Shown: in pieces, positions 7,184 to 15,724 of the stretch | Position numbering within the stretch: the stretch's first letter is position 1 | Layout: every line of letters begins with the position of its first letter | Assembly (NCBI GenBank): GCA_014872875.1 | Contig: WKFI01000014.1 | Coordinates: forward strand, 310,001-374,000 | Direction of reading: 5' to 3' | Length of the DNA stretch: 64,000 nucleotides | Source of the DNA: Paracoccaceae bacterium | GTDB lineage: Bacteria > Pseudomonadota > Alphaproteobacteria > Rhodobacterales > Rhodobacteraceae | The notes under the pieces: model-generated | Told to the model about the DNA's origin: nothing | Database searches by the model: none | The model's input: the letters and a program-made list of their open reading frames with translations, nothing else | Position numbers and translations under genes: made by a program

Positions 7184-9127
7184 TCAGCCGTCTTCTTCCT
7201 CCAGCCGCACCAGCGCCGCTCCAGCTTCCACCTGATCCCCGGCTTGGGCAAGCACTTCGGCAACCACACCGTCGCGCGCAGCCAGCAAAGAATGCTCCAT
7301 CTTCATCGCTTCAAGGATGGCCAGCCGGTCGCCTTCCTGAACCGTCTGGCCGGCCTCGGCAAAGACTGCCTTGACCAGACCCGGCATTGGCGCCTCGATC
7401 ACGTTGGTGTCGCCGCCGGCACCCGCATCGCGGTCAAGCGGATCTGGCACGACGAAGCGATATCCGTTGCCCCAGAACACGGTGACCTCGTTTCCAACAT
7501 GAGACACCCGCGCCTGCACCTTGGTGGTATCGACCCACCAGGTTCCGTCACGTTGGCTGACTTGATGGGTCACATCCGGCAACGTCACCGTGAAATTGCT
7601 GGGCCCATCCGCAAGGACACGCACATCAAAGCTTTCATCGTGGTGGCTCAGTGTGACGTCCCAACCGAGCGGCCCCCACAGGGTAAAGCCATCCTCGCTC
7701 CCTTTGCCGTCCAACAGCCCCAGGGCCGCCAGCGCCGCAATCGACCGCGCCTTGGTGCAGGCCACAGGTACCGGGGTCAGGCTATCCAGTTCCCGGTCGA
7801 TCAGACCGGTGTCCATTTTGCCCGCGACAAAATCCGGCTGGGCGGACAACACGCTCAGGAAGGACACATTGGTCACCGTGCCCCCCACATCGGTCCAGCG
7901 CAGGGCGCGTTCCAGCTTGCGCAAGGCCGCGCCACGGGTTGGGCCATAGACCGTCACCTTGGCGATCATCGGATCATACCAGGGGCTGATCGTATCGCCA
8001 CAGCGCACACCGCTGTCGATGCGTGCATCTTCGGGGAATTCCAGATGGGTCAGCGTGCCGGTTGCAGGCAGAAAACCCTTGGGAACATCTTCGGCATAGA
8101 TCCGGGCCTCGAAGGCATGGCCCTTGAAACTCAGTGCGTCCTGCCTCGCGGGCAGCGCCTCGCCCGAGGCGACACGCAGTTGCCATTCGACTAGATCGAC
8201 GCCGGTGATTTCCTCGGTCACCGGATGTTCGACCTGCAGGCGTGTGTTCATCTCCATGAACCAGAACCGGTCCGGGCGCAGCCCATCCGAGCCATCGACG
8301 ATGAACTCAACCGTACCTGCCCCGGAATATCCGATCGCTTCGGCGGCGCGCACGCCCGCCTGCCCCATGGCGTTGCGCATTTCTTCGGTCATGCCCGGTG
8401 CCGGCGCTTCTTCGATCACCTTCTGGTGGCGGCGCTGCAGCGAGCAGTCGCGTTCGAACAGGTGCACGGCGTGGGTCCCGTCGCCAAACACCTGCACTTC
8501 GATATGGCGCGGTTTCTGGATGAATTTCTCGATCAGAACATCGGGGTTGCCAAACGCTGTGGTCGCCTCCCCCTGCGCGCTTTTCAGCGCGTCCATGAAG
8601 TCCTCGGGGCGTTCAACCAGACGCATCCCTTTGCCGCCGCCGCCCGCGACGGCCTTGATCAGCACCGGATAGCCGATGGCATCCGCCGCGCCCGACAGAT
8701 GTTCGGGATCCTGATTGGCACCGTGATAGCCCGGGACGACAGGCACGCCTGCTTCTTCCATCAGCGCCTTGGCGGCATCCTTGAGCCCCATGGCCCGGAT
8801 CGCCTTGGCCGAGGGACCGATAAAAGTCAGACCCGCGGCTTCCACTGCCTCAACGAAATCGGGGTTTTCAGACAGAAAGCCATAGCCGGGGTGGATCGCC
8901 TGCGCGCCGGTGTCCAAAGCGGCCTGAATGATCACGTCGCCCTTGAGGTAACTATCCGCTGGCGCGGGTCCACCGATGTGTACGGCGCGGTCCGCTTTCT
9001 CGACATGTTTCGCGCCTGCATCCGCGTCGGAGTAAACGGCAACGGTCTTGACGCCCATCGATCGGGCGGTGTCCATGACGCGGCAGGCAATTTCACCGCG
9101 GTTTGCGATCAGAATCGTATCAAACAT
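7184..9127 (-). CDS. liuD: Methylcrotonyl-CoA carboxylase, biotin-carboxylase (alpha) subunit
   Basis: This subunit carboxylates biotin with ATP and bicarbonate, for conversion of 3-methylcrotonyl-CoA to 3-methylglutaconyl-CoA. The 647-residue protein starts MFDTILIANRGEIACR. It has the biotin-carboxylase N-domain, an ATP-grasp domain with GGGGKGMR (about residues 160-170), a linker domain, and a C-terminal biotinyl domain with EAMKME; the biotin-accepting Lys is residue 609. The ATG at 9127 has AAGGA eight bases upstream. It lies between the beta subunit and HMG-CoA lyase, which supports leucine rather than propionate metabolism. Confidence 0.93.
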   Translation of the reverse strand: MFDTILIANRGEIACRVMDTARSMGVKTVAVYSDADAGAKHVEKADRAVHIGGPAPADSYLKGDVIIQAALDTGAQAIHPGYGFLSENPDFVEAVEAAGLTFIGPSAKAIRAMGLKDAAKALMEEAGVPVVPGYHGANQDPEHLSGAADAIGYPVLIKAVAGGGGKGMRLVERPEDFMDALKSAQGEATTAFGNPDVLIEKFIQKPRHIEVQVFGDGTHAVHLFERDCSLQRRHQKVIEEAPAPGMTEEMRNAMGQAGVRAAEAIGYSGAGTVEFIVDGSDGLRPDRFWFMEMNTRLQVEHPVTEEITGVDLVEWQLRVASGEALPARQDALSFKGHAFEARIYAEDVPKGFLPATGTLTHLEFPEDARIDSGVRCGDTISPWYDPMIAKVTVYGPTRGAALRKLERALRWTDVGGTVTNVSFLSVLSAQPDFVAGKMDTGLIDRELDSLTPVPVACTKARSIAALAALGLLDGKGSEDGFTLWGPLGWDVTLSHHDESFDVRVLADGPSNFTVTLPDVTHQVSQRDGTWWVDTTKVQARVSHVGNEVTVFWGNGYRFVVPDPLDRDAGAGGDTNVIEAPMPGLVKAVFAEAGQTVQEGDRLAILEAMKMEHSLLAARDGVVAEVLAQAGDQVEAGAALVRLEEEDG

Positions 9128-9155
9128 GGGGTTGGTCCTTTTTTCAGACGTCGGA

Positions 9156-9204
9156 CCGGGGGCGCTGCCCCCGGACCCCCGGAGTTTTTCTGGCAAGATG
9201 AAAG
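9156..9204. repeat. GC-rich hairpin element between liuD and liuB
   Basis: A perfect hairpin CCGGGGGC-gct-GCCCCCGG (9156-9174) is followed by CCCCCGGAG and a TTTTTCTGGCAAGATGAAAG segment. On the minus strand the order resembles the element at 28371-28435: a TTTCTGG-like part, a G-rich run, then a GGGGGCAGCGCCCCC hairpin. It fills most of the 84-bp gap between the two carboxylase genes. It may attenuate transcription or be a mobile intergenic repeat. Confidence 0.55.
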
Positions 9205-9211
9205 AGCAAAC

Positions 9212-10816
9212 TCACATCCGGAACACGCCAAAGCGCGTGTCTTCGATCGGGGCGTTCAACGCGGCGCTGAGAGAGAGCGCCAGCACATCGCGCGACTTGC
9301 GCGGGTCGATGACGCCGTCATCCCACAGCCGGGCCGAGGCGTAGAGCGGGTGGCTCTGCTCTTCAAACATCTCGATGGTGGGGCGTTTGAACTCGGCCTC
9401 TTCCTCAACCGACCACGCGCCGCCGGAGCGTTCGATGGCATCGCGTTTGACCGTCGCCAGCACGCCCGCCGCCTGTTCGCCGCCCATGACCGAGATGCGC
9501 GAGTTCGGCCAGGTCCACAGGAAGCGCGGCTGGTAGGCGCGGCCCGCCATGCCGTAGTTGCCCGCGCCAAACGAACCACCGACCAGCATGGTCACCTTGG
9601 GCACATTGGTGGTGGCCACCGCCGTCACCATCTTGGCCCCGTGGCGCGCGATGCCTTCGTTTTCGTATTTGCGGCCCACCATGAAGCCGGTGATGTTCTG
9701 CAGGAAGACCAGCGGGATCTTGCGCTGGCTGCACAGTTCCACGAAATGCGCGCCTTTCTGCGCGGCCTCGGAGAACAGAACGCCGTTGTTGGCGATGATG
9801 CCGATGGGGCAGCCCTTGAGATGCGCGAACCCTGTCACAAGCGTTTCGCCAAAGCGCGGTTTGAATTCGTCAAAGCGCGAGCCATCGACCAGCCGGGCAA
9901 TCACCTCGCGGATATCATAAGGCGTGCGCAGATCACCGGGGACCACGCCCAAGATCTCTTCGGGGTCATAGGCGGGTTCTTCGGGGGTGGCCCAATTCAC
10001 CGTCAGCGGTTTGGTAATGTTGAGAGACTGCACTGCGCGCCGGGCCAGCGCCAGCGCGTGGGCGTCATCCTCGGCCAGGTAGTCGGCCACGCCGGACAGG
10101 CGCGTGTGGACGTCGCCGCCGCCCAGATCCTCGGCGCTGACGACCTCACCCGTTGCCGCCTTAACCAGCGGCGGACCGGCGAGGAAGATTGTGCCCTGTT
10201 CCTTGACGATGATGGTCACGTCCGACATCGCCGGAACATATGCACCACCCGCCGTGCACGACCCCATGACCACCGCGATCTGCGGGATGCCCTTGGACGA
10301 CATCCGCGCCTGGTTGTAGAAAATGCGGCCAAAGTGATCGCGGTCCGGGAAAACTTCGTCCTGGTTGGGGAGGTTAGCCCCTCCGCTGTCCACAAGGTAG
10401 ATACAGGGCAGATGGTTTTCCTCGGCAATCTCCTGCGCGCGCAGGTGCTTCTTGACCGTCATCGGATAATAGGTGCCGCCCTTCACGGTGGCGTCGTTGC
10501 AGACCACCATGACCTCTTGCCCGTGCACGCGCCCGATGCCCGCGACAACACCCGCCGCCGGGGCCGCGTTGCCATACATGTCATGGGCCGCCGTGGCGCC
10601 AATTTCCAAGAACGGAGAGCCTGGATCGAGCAGGTTCGCCACCCGTCGGCGCGGCAGCATCTTGCCCCGCCCTTCATGGCGCGCACGGGATTTTTCACCA
10701 CCGCCCATCCGCGCTGCTTCCGCTGCTTGCGCGATCACGGCCAGCGCCTCCAGATGCGCCGCGCGGTTGTTCTTGAAACCCTCGGATGAGGGCATGGCTT
10801 TGGATGTGAGCTTCAC
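9212..10816 (-). CDS. liuB: Methylcrotonyl-CoA carboxylase, carboxyltransferase (beta) subunit
   Basis: This subunit transfers the carboxyl group from biotin to 3-methylcrotonyl-CoA. The 534-residue protein has the two crotonase-like carboxyltransferase halves. Hallmarks include [38 protein letters not shown] and [23 protein letters not shown]. It starts with GTG at 10816, preceded by AGGAGG eight bases upstream. The GTG overlaps the stop of the synthetase gene (GTGA), so the two are probably translationally coupled. The leucine-pathway assignment rests on the neighbours and on close resemblance to MCC beta sequences. Confidence 0.94.
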   Translation of the reverse strand: MKLTSKAMPSSEGFKNNRAAHLEALAVIAQAAEAARMGGGEKSRARHEGRGKMLPRRRVANLLDPGSPFLEIGATAAHDMYGNAAPAAGVVAGIGRVHGQEVMVVCNDATVKGGTYYPMTVKKHLRAQEIAEENHLPCIYLVDSGGANLPNQDEVFPDRDHFGRIFYNQARMSSKGIPQIAVVMGSCTAGGAYVPAMSDVTIIVKEQGTIFLAGPPLVKAATGEVVSAEDLGGGDVHTRLSGVADYLAEDDAHALALARRAVQSLNITKPLTVNWATPEEPAYDPEEILGVVPGDLRTPYDIREVIARLVDGSRFDEFKPRFGETLVTGFAHLKGCPIGIIANNGVLFSEAAQKGAHFVELCSQRKIPLVFLQNITGFMVGRKYENEGIARHGAKMVTAVATTNVPKVTMLVGGSFGAGNYGMAGRAYQPRFLWTWPNSRISVMGGEQAAGVLATVKRDAIERSGGAWSVEEEAEFKRPTIEMFEEQSHPLYASARLWDDGVIDPRKSRDVLALSLSAALNAPIEDTRFGVFRM

Positions 10817-12354
10817 TTTTCAGCCTCCTGTTCCGCAGCAGCGCGGCGCTTGAGTTCCTTGCGAATGACCTTGCCCGTCACAGTCATGGGCAAAACCTGC
10901 AGAAACTCGATTTCTCTTGGATATGAATAATGCGCGAGACGATCCTTGACCCAGTCCTGCAGGTCCTTTTCCGCAGGGGCAAAGCCGGGTTTCAGCACCA
11001 CATAGGCCTTGACGATCTCGGTCCGCAATTCGTCGGGCTTGCCGACCACGCCGACGGTTGCCACGGCCGGGTGGGTCAGCAGGCAGTCTTCGATCTCGGC
11101 CGGGCCGATGCGGTAGCCGGCGGAGGTGATCACGTCATCCTCGCGGCCCACAAAGCGCAGGTAGTCGCCCTCCCACACGCCCCGGTCGCCAGTGATCAGC
11201 CAGTCACCGTGGAACTTTTCCGCCGTCGCGTCGGGACGGTTCCAGTATTCCAGCATCATCGAGGCCGAGCCACGGCGCACGGCAACATCGCCCTCCTCCA
11301 GCGTCGGGTTGCCTTGCCCGTCAATCACGGCAACCTCGTGCCCCGGCACCGGCTTGCCGATGCAGCCTGGCTGCGCGGGAAAGTCCACGCCGCAGGAGGA
11401 CACGGTCATGTTGCATTCGGTCTGACCGTAGAATTCGTTGATCGTCAGGCCGAACGCCTCGCGCCCCCAGGCCAGCATTTCGGCGCCCAGCGGTTCACCG
11501 CCGCTTGCGACCGAACGCAGGCCGGGCAGGTCCTGACCGGCCGCCTTGAGCATCCGCAAAGCGGTGGGCGGGAAAAAGACATTGCGCACCCCTGCCCGGT
11601 TGATCAGATCCGCACAGGCCTCGGGCGTGAATTTGTCCAGCCGTGCGGCCACGACTGGCACACCCAGCGCCAGACCCGGCATCAGCACATCAAACAGCCC
11701 GCCAATCCAGGCCCAGTCCGCAGGCGTCCACAGGCAATCGCCCGGACGCAGGTGGTCATGGCTGATCGACACGCCCGGCAGGTGACCCGTCAAGACCCGA
11801 TGCCCATGCAAGGCGCCCTTGGGGCTGCCGGTGGTACCGGAGGTATAGATCAGAACAGCCGGTGTGTCGGGGCTGGTGTCGGCAAAGGGCACGGCCCCCC
11901 CCGTCAACCCGGCCTGATCAACCATCACCGCCTCGGCCAGATCACCCAGCAGCGCAGCTCCCTCGGCATCGGTAAGGACGAACCGCACGCCCGCATCACC
12001 GGCTCGGGACGCCAAGGCATCACGTTTGAACAGCTTGAACAGCGGCACGGAAATCGCGCCGATCTTCCAGATCGCCAGATGCGCCGCCGCGCACCAAGGC
12101 GATTGCGACAACAGCACGCCGACCCGATCGCCCGCCTGAACGCGGGTCAGCAGGTAGCGGGCCAGACCGTCTACCATAGCGGACAGGTCCGCATAGGTGA
12201 TGTCCCTGCGCTCTGCCCCGGTCACGTCGATGAGGGCAACCGCTTCATACGGCTGTGAGAGTGCCTGCCGCGCCATGTTCAGACTGCCAGGCATGTCCCA
12301 GCCGAACTCGGCTGACCATCCGGGGATTTTCCGCAGCTCAGACATGACAGCCAT
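10813..12354 (-). CDS. AMP-dependent acyl-CoA synthetase in the leucine cluster
   Basis: A 513-residue member of the acyl-adenylate-forming (ANL) family. The ATP-binding motif [13 protein letters not shown] is at about 168-180, [10 protein letters not shown] in the middle, and ITGDRG...[10 protein letters not shown] forms the hinge. The adenylation lysine is in [10 protein letters not shown] (about Lys495). The fold resembles acetyl- or medium-chain acyl-CoA synthetases. The substrate is uncertain: isovalerate, or acetoacetate released by HMG-CoA lyase, would fit the position. ATG starts at 12354 and 12345 are both possible. It is the first gene of the run that continues through liuB, liuD, liuE and liuC. 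Confidence 0.85.
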   Translation of the reverse strand: MAVMSELRKIPGWSAEFGWDMPGSLNMARQALSQPYEAVALIDVTGAERRDITYADLSAMVDGLARYLLTRVQAGDRVGVLLSQSPWCAAAHLAIWKIGAISVPLFKLFKRDALASRAGDAGVRFVLTDAEGAALLGDLAEAVMVDQAGLTGGAVPFADTSPDTPAVLIYTSGTTGSPKGALHGHRVLTGHLPGVSISHDHLRPGDCLWTPADWAWIGGLFDVLMPGLALGVPVVAARLDKFTPEACADLINRAGVRNVFFPPTALRMLKAAGQDLPGLRSVASGGEPLGAEMLAWGREAFGLTINEFYGQTECNMTVSSCGVDFPAQPGCIGKPVPGHEVAVIDGQGNPTLEEGDVAVRRGSASMMLEYWNRPDATAEKFHGDWLITGDRGVWEGDYLRFVGREDDVITSAGYRIGPAEIEDCLLTHPAVATVGVVGKPDELRTEIVKAYVVLKPGFAPAEKDLQDWVKDRLAHYSYPREIEFLQVLPMTVTGKVIRKELKRRAAAEQEAEK

Positions 12355-12418
12355 GCCCCAGACGCATATCCGCTATGCGGTTTTTTTCAATGTTCCCAAA
12401 GGGAAGCGGGACGTACTT

Positions 12419-12432
12419 TTGATTCAGATCAT
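12419..12432 (+). promoter_or_regulatory. FNR/FnrL-like box upstream of ompW
   Basis: TTGAT-TCAG-ATCAT matches the Fnr consensus TTGAT-N4-ATCAA at nine of ten positions. It is centred about 68 bp before the ompW start, in the intergenic region shared with the divergent synthetase gene. E. coli ompW is known to respond to FNR. A GGAAT-GT-ATTCC dyad (12434-12445) follows directly. Confidence 0.5.
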
Positions 12433-12493
12433 GGAATGTATTCCGCACTGCGGCGAAAGTTGCGGCACCAACAAGACCAAAAGGGACATTCCC

Positions 12494-13096
12494 ATGAAAC
12501 GCACGACAGCTGCTCTGGCTCTCTCCACCGCACTGGCCGCTTTGGCCGCGCCCGCCTTCGCCCAATCCCAGGGCGACTGGACCGTCGGCGTCGGTATCGG
12601 TAACGTGAACCCCAAGTCCAACAACGGCACTCTGGCCGGTGCACCCGTCAGCATCGACGACAATACGCAGGCCATCTTCACCGCCGAGTATTTCATTCGG
12701 GACAATATCGGGATCGAGATCCTGGCCGCGACACCGTTCAAACATGATGTAACGGTCCAAGGTGTCGGATCGGCATCCGTTAAACATTTGCCCCCGACCA
12801 TCTCGGTCAACTACCACTTCCCGACCCAGACAAACTGGAAACCGTTCATTGGCGCCGGTCTGAACTACACCACGTTCTTTGAAGAAAGCACGACCTTGGG
12901 CAGGCTGGATCTGGACGACAGCTGGGGCATCGCCGTGCACGCCGGGACCGACTACATGATCAGCGACAATGGCGCGATCCGCTTCGACGTCCGCTGGATC
13001 GACATCAGCACAGACGCATCGCTGAACGGCACTCCCATCGGCACCGCCGAGATTGATCCGGTCGTGATCGGTCTGTCCTACGTACACCGCTTCTGA
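12494..13096 (+). CDS. ompW: OmpW-family outer membrane protein
   Basis: A 200-residue eight-strand beta-barrel porin. A signal peptide ends at about residue 23 (PAFA then QSQG). The mature part begins GDWTVGVGIGNVNPKSNNGTL, continues through alternating barrel strands with SVNYHF and FIGAGLNYT, and ends in the outer-membrane signature VIGLSYVHRF. The usual role is passage of small hydrophobic molecules. The ATG at 12494 follows AAAGGGA. It faces away from the synthetase gene and converges on ivd, so it interrupts the leucine cluster on the opposite strand. A possible Fnr box lies upstream. Confidence 0.93.
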   Translation: MKRTTAALALSTALAALAAPAFAQSQGDWTVGVGIGNVNPKSNNGTLAGAPVSIDDNTQAIFTAEYFIRDNIGIEILAATPFKHDVTVQGVGSASVKHLPPTISVNYHFPTQTNWKPFIGAGLNYTTFFEESTTLGRLDLDDSWGIAVHAGTDYMISDNGAIRFDVRWIDISTDASLNGTPIGTAEIDPVVIGLSYVHRF

Positions 13097-13140
13097 TCCC
13101 TGATCTTTGGGTTGGCCAGCTTGGCCCGCCCACATTATTC

Positions 13141-13180
13141 GGCCCGCCTGTCTTCCCTCGGTCAGGCGGGCCGATTTCGT
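13141..13180. terminator. Bidirectional terminator between ompW and ivd
   Basis: A perfect 10-bp stem GGCCCGCCTG / CAGGCGGGCC with a 12-base loop lies between the convergent genes. GATTTCGTTT follows on the plus strand; the minus side is AT-rich (GAATAATG). It fits ending both transcripts. Confidence 0.8.
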
Positions 13181-14341
13181 TTACATTTTCGACATCAGTT
13201 CGCGGCCGATCAGCATCCGACGGATTTCGCTGGTGCCCGCGCCGATTTCCATCAGCTTGGCGTCGCGGAAGATCCGGCCAACCGGATTGTCGTTCAGGTA
13301 GCCGGCGCCGCCGAAGGCCTGCACTGCCTGATGCGCCTGGGTCATTGCCACTTCGGAGGCATAGAGACAGCAAGCCGCTGCATCCTGACGGGTCACGGTG
13401 CCCTTGTCGCAAGCTTTCGCCACTTCATAGATATAGGCCCGTGCCGAGTTCATCGCCGTATACATGTCGGCGATCTTGCCCTGCATCAGCTGGAAGTTCC
13501 CGATGGGCTGACCGAACTGTTTGCGCTCTTTCATGTAAGGCATCATTTCGTCCATGCAGGCCGCCATGATCCCGGTGCCGATCCCGGCCAGAACCACGCG
13601 TTCATAGTCCAGACCGGACATCAGAACGTTGACGCCCTTGCCCTCTTCGCCCAGCACGTTTTCGAACGGCACTTCGCAGTCTTCAAAGATCAGCTCGGCC
13701 GTGTTCGATCCGCGCATCCCCAGCTTGTCGAAATGGGGCGAGGTCGAGAAGCCCTTGAACTCCTTCTCGATCAGGAATGCGGTGATACCCCGCGACCCGG
13801 CGTCCGGATCGGTCTTGGCATAGACCACCAGAGTGTCGGCGTCCGGACCATTGGTGATCCAGTACTTGTTGCCATTCAAACGGTAATGATCGTTACGCTT
13901 TTCTGCGCGCAGCGACATCGACACGACGTCGGATCCGGCCCCGGCTTCGGACATCGCCAGCGCACCCACATGTTCACCAGAAATCAGGCGCGGCAGGTAT
14001 TTCTTCTTCTGTTCCTCATTGGCGTTCAGCTTGATCTGGTTCACGCAAAGATTCGAATGCGCGCCATAGGACAGCGACACGCTGGCACTTGCACGCGCGA
14101 CTTCCTCGACCGCGATCGTGTGCGCCAGATAGGACATACCCGCTCCGCCATATTCTTCCGGGACTGTCACCCCCAACAGGCCCAGTTCCCCCATCTCTTT
14201 CCAGAGTTCCATGGGAAATTCGTTCTTCTGGTCGATCTCGGCCGCCAGCGGTTTCACCCGCTCCTGCGCCCAGCGATGAACCATGTCACGCAGGGCATTC
14301 ACGTCCTCGCCCAGATCGAATTGCATCGTTGCCGTGAACAT
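13181..14341 (-). CDS. ivd: Isovaleryl-CoA dehydrogenase
   Basis: This enzyme oxidises isovaleryl-CoA to 3-methylcrotonyl-CoA with FAD and passes electrons to ETF. The 386-residue protein has the acyl-CoA dehydrogenase signatures [13 protein letters not shown] (128-140) and [21 protein letters not shown] near the end. The catalytic base is expected at Glu247 in [11 protein letters not shown], the position used by isovaleryl-CoA dehydrogenases. The ATG at 14341 has GGAGGAGAG upstream. It is transcribed in the same direction as the other leucine genes but separated from them by ompW, so it is probably a single-gene unit. A 22-bp palindrome lies upstream. Confidence 0.94.
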   Translation of the reverse strand: MFTATMQFDLGEDVNALRDMVHRWAQERVKPLAAEIDQKNEFPMELWKEMGELGLLGVTVPEEYGGAGMSYLAHTIAVEEVARASASVSLSYGAHSNLCVNQIKLNANEEQKKKYLPRLISGEHVGALAMSEAGAGSDVVSMSLRAEKRNDHYRLNGNKYWITNGPDADTLVVYAKTDPDAGSRGITAFLIEKEFKGFSTSPHFDKLGMRGSNTAELIFEDCEVPFENVLGEEGKGVNVLMSGLDYERVVLAGIGTGIMAACMDEMMPYMKERKQFGQPIGNFQLMQGKIADMYTAMNSARAYIYEVAKACDKGTVTRQDAAACCLYASEVAMTQAHQAVQAFGGAGYLNDNPVGRIFRDAKLMEIGAGTSEIRRMLIGRELMSKM

Positions 14342-14373
14342 TTCGCTCTCCTCCGTGTGGTGCGATCTCACCA

Positions 14374-14395
14374 TTAATGAACAAGTGTTCAATAA
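14374..14395. promoter_or_regulatory. 22-bp near-perfect palindrome upstream of ivd
   Basis: TTAATGAACA-AG-TGTTCAATAA is an inverted repeat with nine of ten bases matching per arm and a 2-bp spacer. It lies 33-54 bp before the ivd start, in promoter position. The core TGAACA-N2-TGTTCA looks like a TetR-family operator. No regulator gene is adjacent. Confidence 0.6.
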
Positions 14396-14424
14396 ACGGA
14401 TACCAGCGAATATCCGTTCGGTCA

Positions 14425-14524
14425 ATCATGCAATTGGGCTGCGACGTTGGGTCCGTTCTGACCGCAACCCCGAAGCCAGCCTCCAGAAGGCGTATAAAGA
14501 CCCATAGATCTTCGGGTTTTTTTT
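14425..14524 (+). ncRNA. Candidate small RNA or transcription attenuator upstream of the EamA gene
   Basis: A plus-strand intrinsic terminator (14496-14524) sits where no plus-strand gene ends, 100 bp before the EamA transporter start. A transcript must therefore start in the roughly 14400-14450 region and stop here. It is either a short RNA divergent from ivd or an attenuated leader of the transporter. The segment before the terminator has a short GCC/GGC hairpin exposing CCTCC (14475-14491), an anti-Shine-Dalgarno-like string. The 5' end is not defined. Confidence 0.35.
14496..14524 (+). terminator. Intrinsic terminator with eight T residues
   Basis: AAGACCC and GGGTTTT form a seven-pair stem including one G-T pair, with a ten-base loop, and run into eight consecutive T (14517-14524). 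No annotated plus-strand gene lies directly upstream. Confidence 0.55.
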
Positions 14525-14624
14525 GACTGGGCGGCTATGCGATTCAGGTTCCCAAACCCGGGATGGCGGCCTATCACGGTTCACAACACACACCCGCGAC
14601 CCGACGTCTTTGGAGAACCATCAC

Positions 14625-15530
14625 GTGCAAATCTCCCTGACCGCCCCCAGCCAAAGACTGGCTTCTGTCGCTGTCTTTTTTTCGGCTTCTCTTTGGGGCA
14701 TTTACTGGATTCCCCTCCGGTCCCTCGAAGAGCACGGGATAGACGGAACCATCGCCGCGGTCCTTCTGAACCTTCCGGCCGCCGTGATTCTGGGCCTGTT
14801 CACCATTTGGAACTGGAGCCGCTACAGACCCACACTCAAATCAGCACTGCTGATCGGTTCCATGGCAGGGCTGGGCCTGTCGCTCTATACCGCCGGGCTG
14901 GTGATGACCTCGGTCGTGCGCGCCACCATGTTGTTCTACCTGACGCCGATCTGGTCGACGCTCATCGGAATTGTCTGGCTGGGGGAACAGGCTGGCTGGA
15001 GACGATGGGCCGGAATTGCCTGTGCCCTGATCGGCCTGTCGCTCATGCTTTCGGGCGGGAGCACTGTGCCGCTCAATGTCGGAGACGTCTTTGCCCTTGC
15101 TTCAGGTGTCGCGTGGGCCGTTGCTGCTGCGCTGATCAACCACCGCAGCGACGTTCCCCTGATCAGCATGACCGCCATTCAGTTCGGCTTTACCGCGTTG
15201 GGCACCGGCCTGCTTGGCGTGCTCGTCGGCAGTTCATTGGCCGACCCGGCTGCAATTGCCTCTGCCCTGCCCTATGCGGCGAGCCTCTCGGTTCTGATCC
15301 TGTTGCCCGCCGTCGTTGTTCTGTTCTGGGGGCAGAAATTCGTGTCTCCCGGTCGGGTTGGGCTGCTCATGATGTCCGAAGCCTTGGTGGCGGTTCTGTC
15401 TGCCGCATGGTTGCTGCCAGAGGAACGGATGGGGCTTGTTGCCTGGATCGGAGCGGTGATGATACTCGGCGGCTTCCTGATCGAATTGCAGCCGCCATTG
15501 CGCAAACCCCGTTCGGCCGATCCGGCCTAA
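14625..15530 (+). CDS. EamA/DMT-family transporter
   Basis: A 301-residue inner-membrane protein with about ten hydrophobic helices arranged as two EamA repeats, typical of drug/metabolite exporters. The first repeat starts at ASLWGIYWIPLRSL and the second around ASGVAWAVAAALI. The substrate cannot be read from sequence. I start it at GTG 14625: GGAGAACC lies before it, and the more upstream residues are polar and not conserved-looking. A terminator-like structure about 100 bp upstream may regulate it. GGGG-N7-CCCC lies after the stop at about 15549. Confidence 0.85.
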   Translation: MQISLTAPSQRLASVAVFFSASLWGIYWIPLRSLEEHGIDGTIAAVLLNLPAAVILGLFTIWNWSRYRPTLKSALLIGSMAGLGLSLYTAGLVMTSVVRATMLFYLTPIWSTLIGIVWLGEQAGWRRWAGIACALIGLSLMLSGGSTVPLNVGDVFALASGVAWAVAAALINHRSDVPLISMTAIQFGFTALGTGLLGVLVGSSLADPAAIASALPYAASLSVLILLPAVVVLFWGQKFVSPGRVGLLMMSEALVAVLSAAWLLPEERMGLVAWIGAVMILGGFLIELQPPLRKPRSADPA

Positions 15531-15724
15531 CTCAATCGCCTTCACCTTGGGGCGGTCGTCCCCCTGATCCACAGTGTCACTTTGGGAGCAAAACAGGACG
15601 CGACTGAACTTAAGTCAAATCCCGGATTCTTGCCTCGTTAACTTCTTCCCTCGGCCCCATTCCGGCCACAGATCGCGCCTAACTCTGCGAACTCAAAGAA
15701 GAAAAAAGACGCGACACTGCCCCA

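Noticed and set aside
8225-10789. 854-codon plus-strand open frame opposite liuD and liuB
   Set aside because: It is antisense to two clear carboxylase genes, has His/Arg/Gly-rich composition typical of the reverse strand of high-GC genes, and no ribosome site or domain.
15549-15564. GGGG-N7-CCCC after the EamA transporter as a terminator
   Set aside because: The stem is short and no T-tract follows; it is noted but not listed as a feature.
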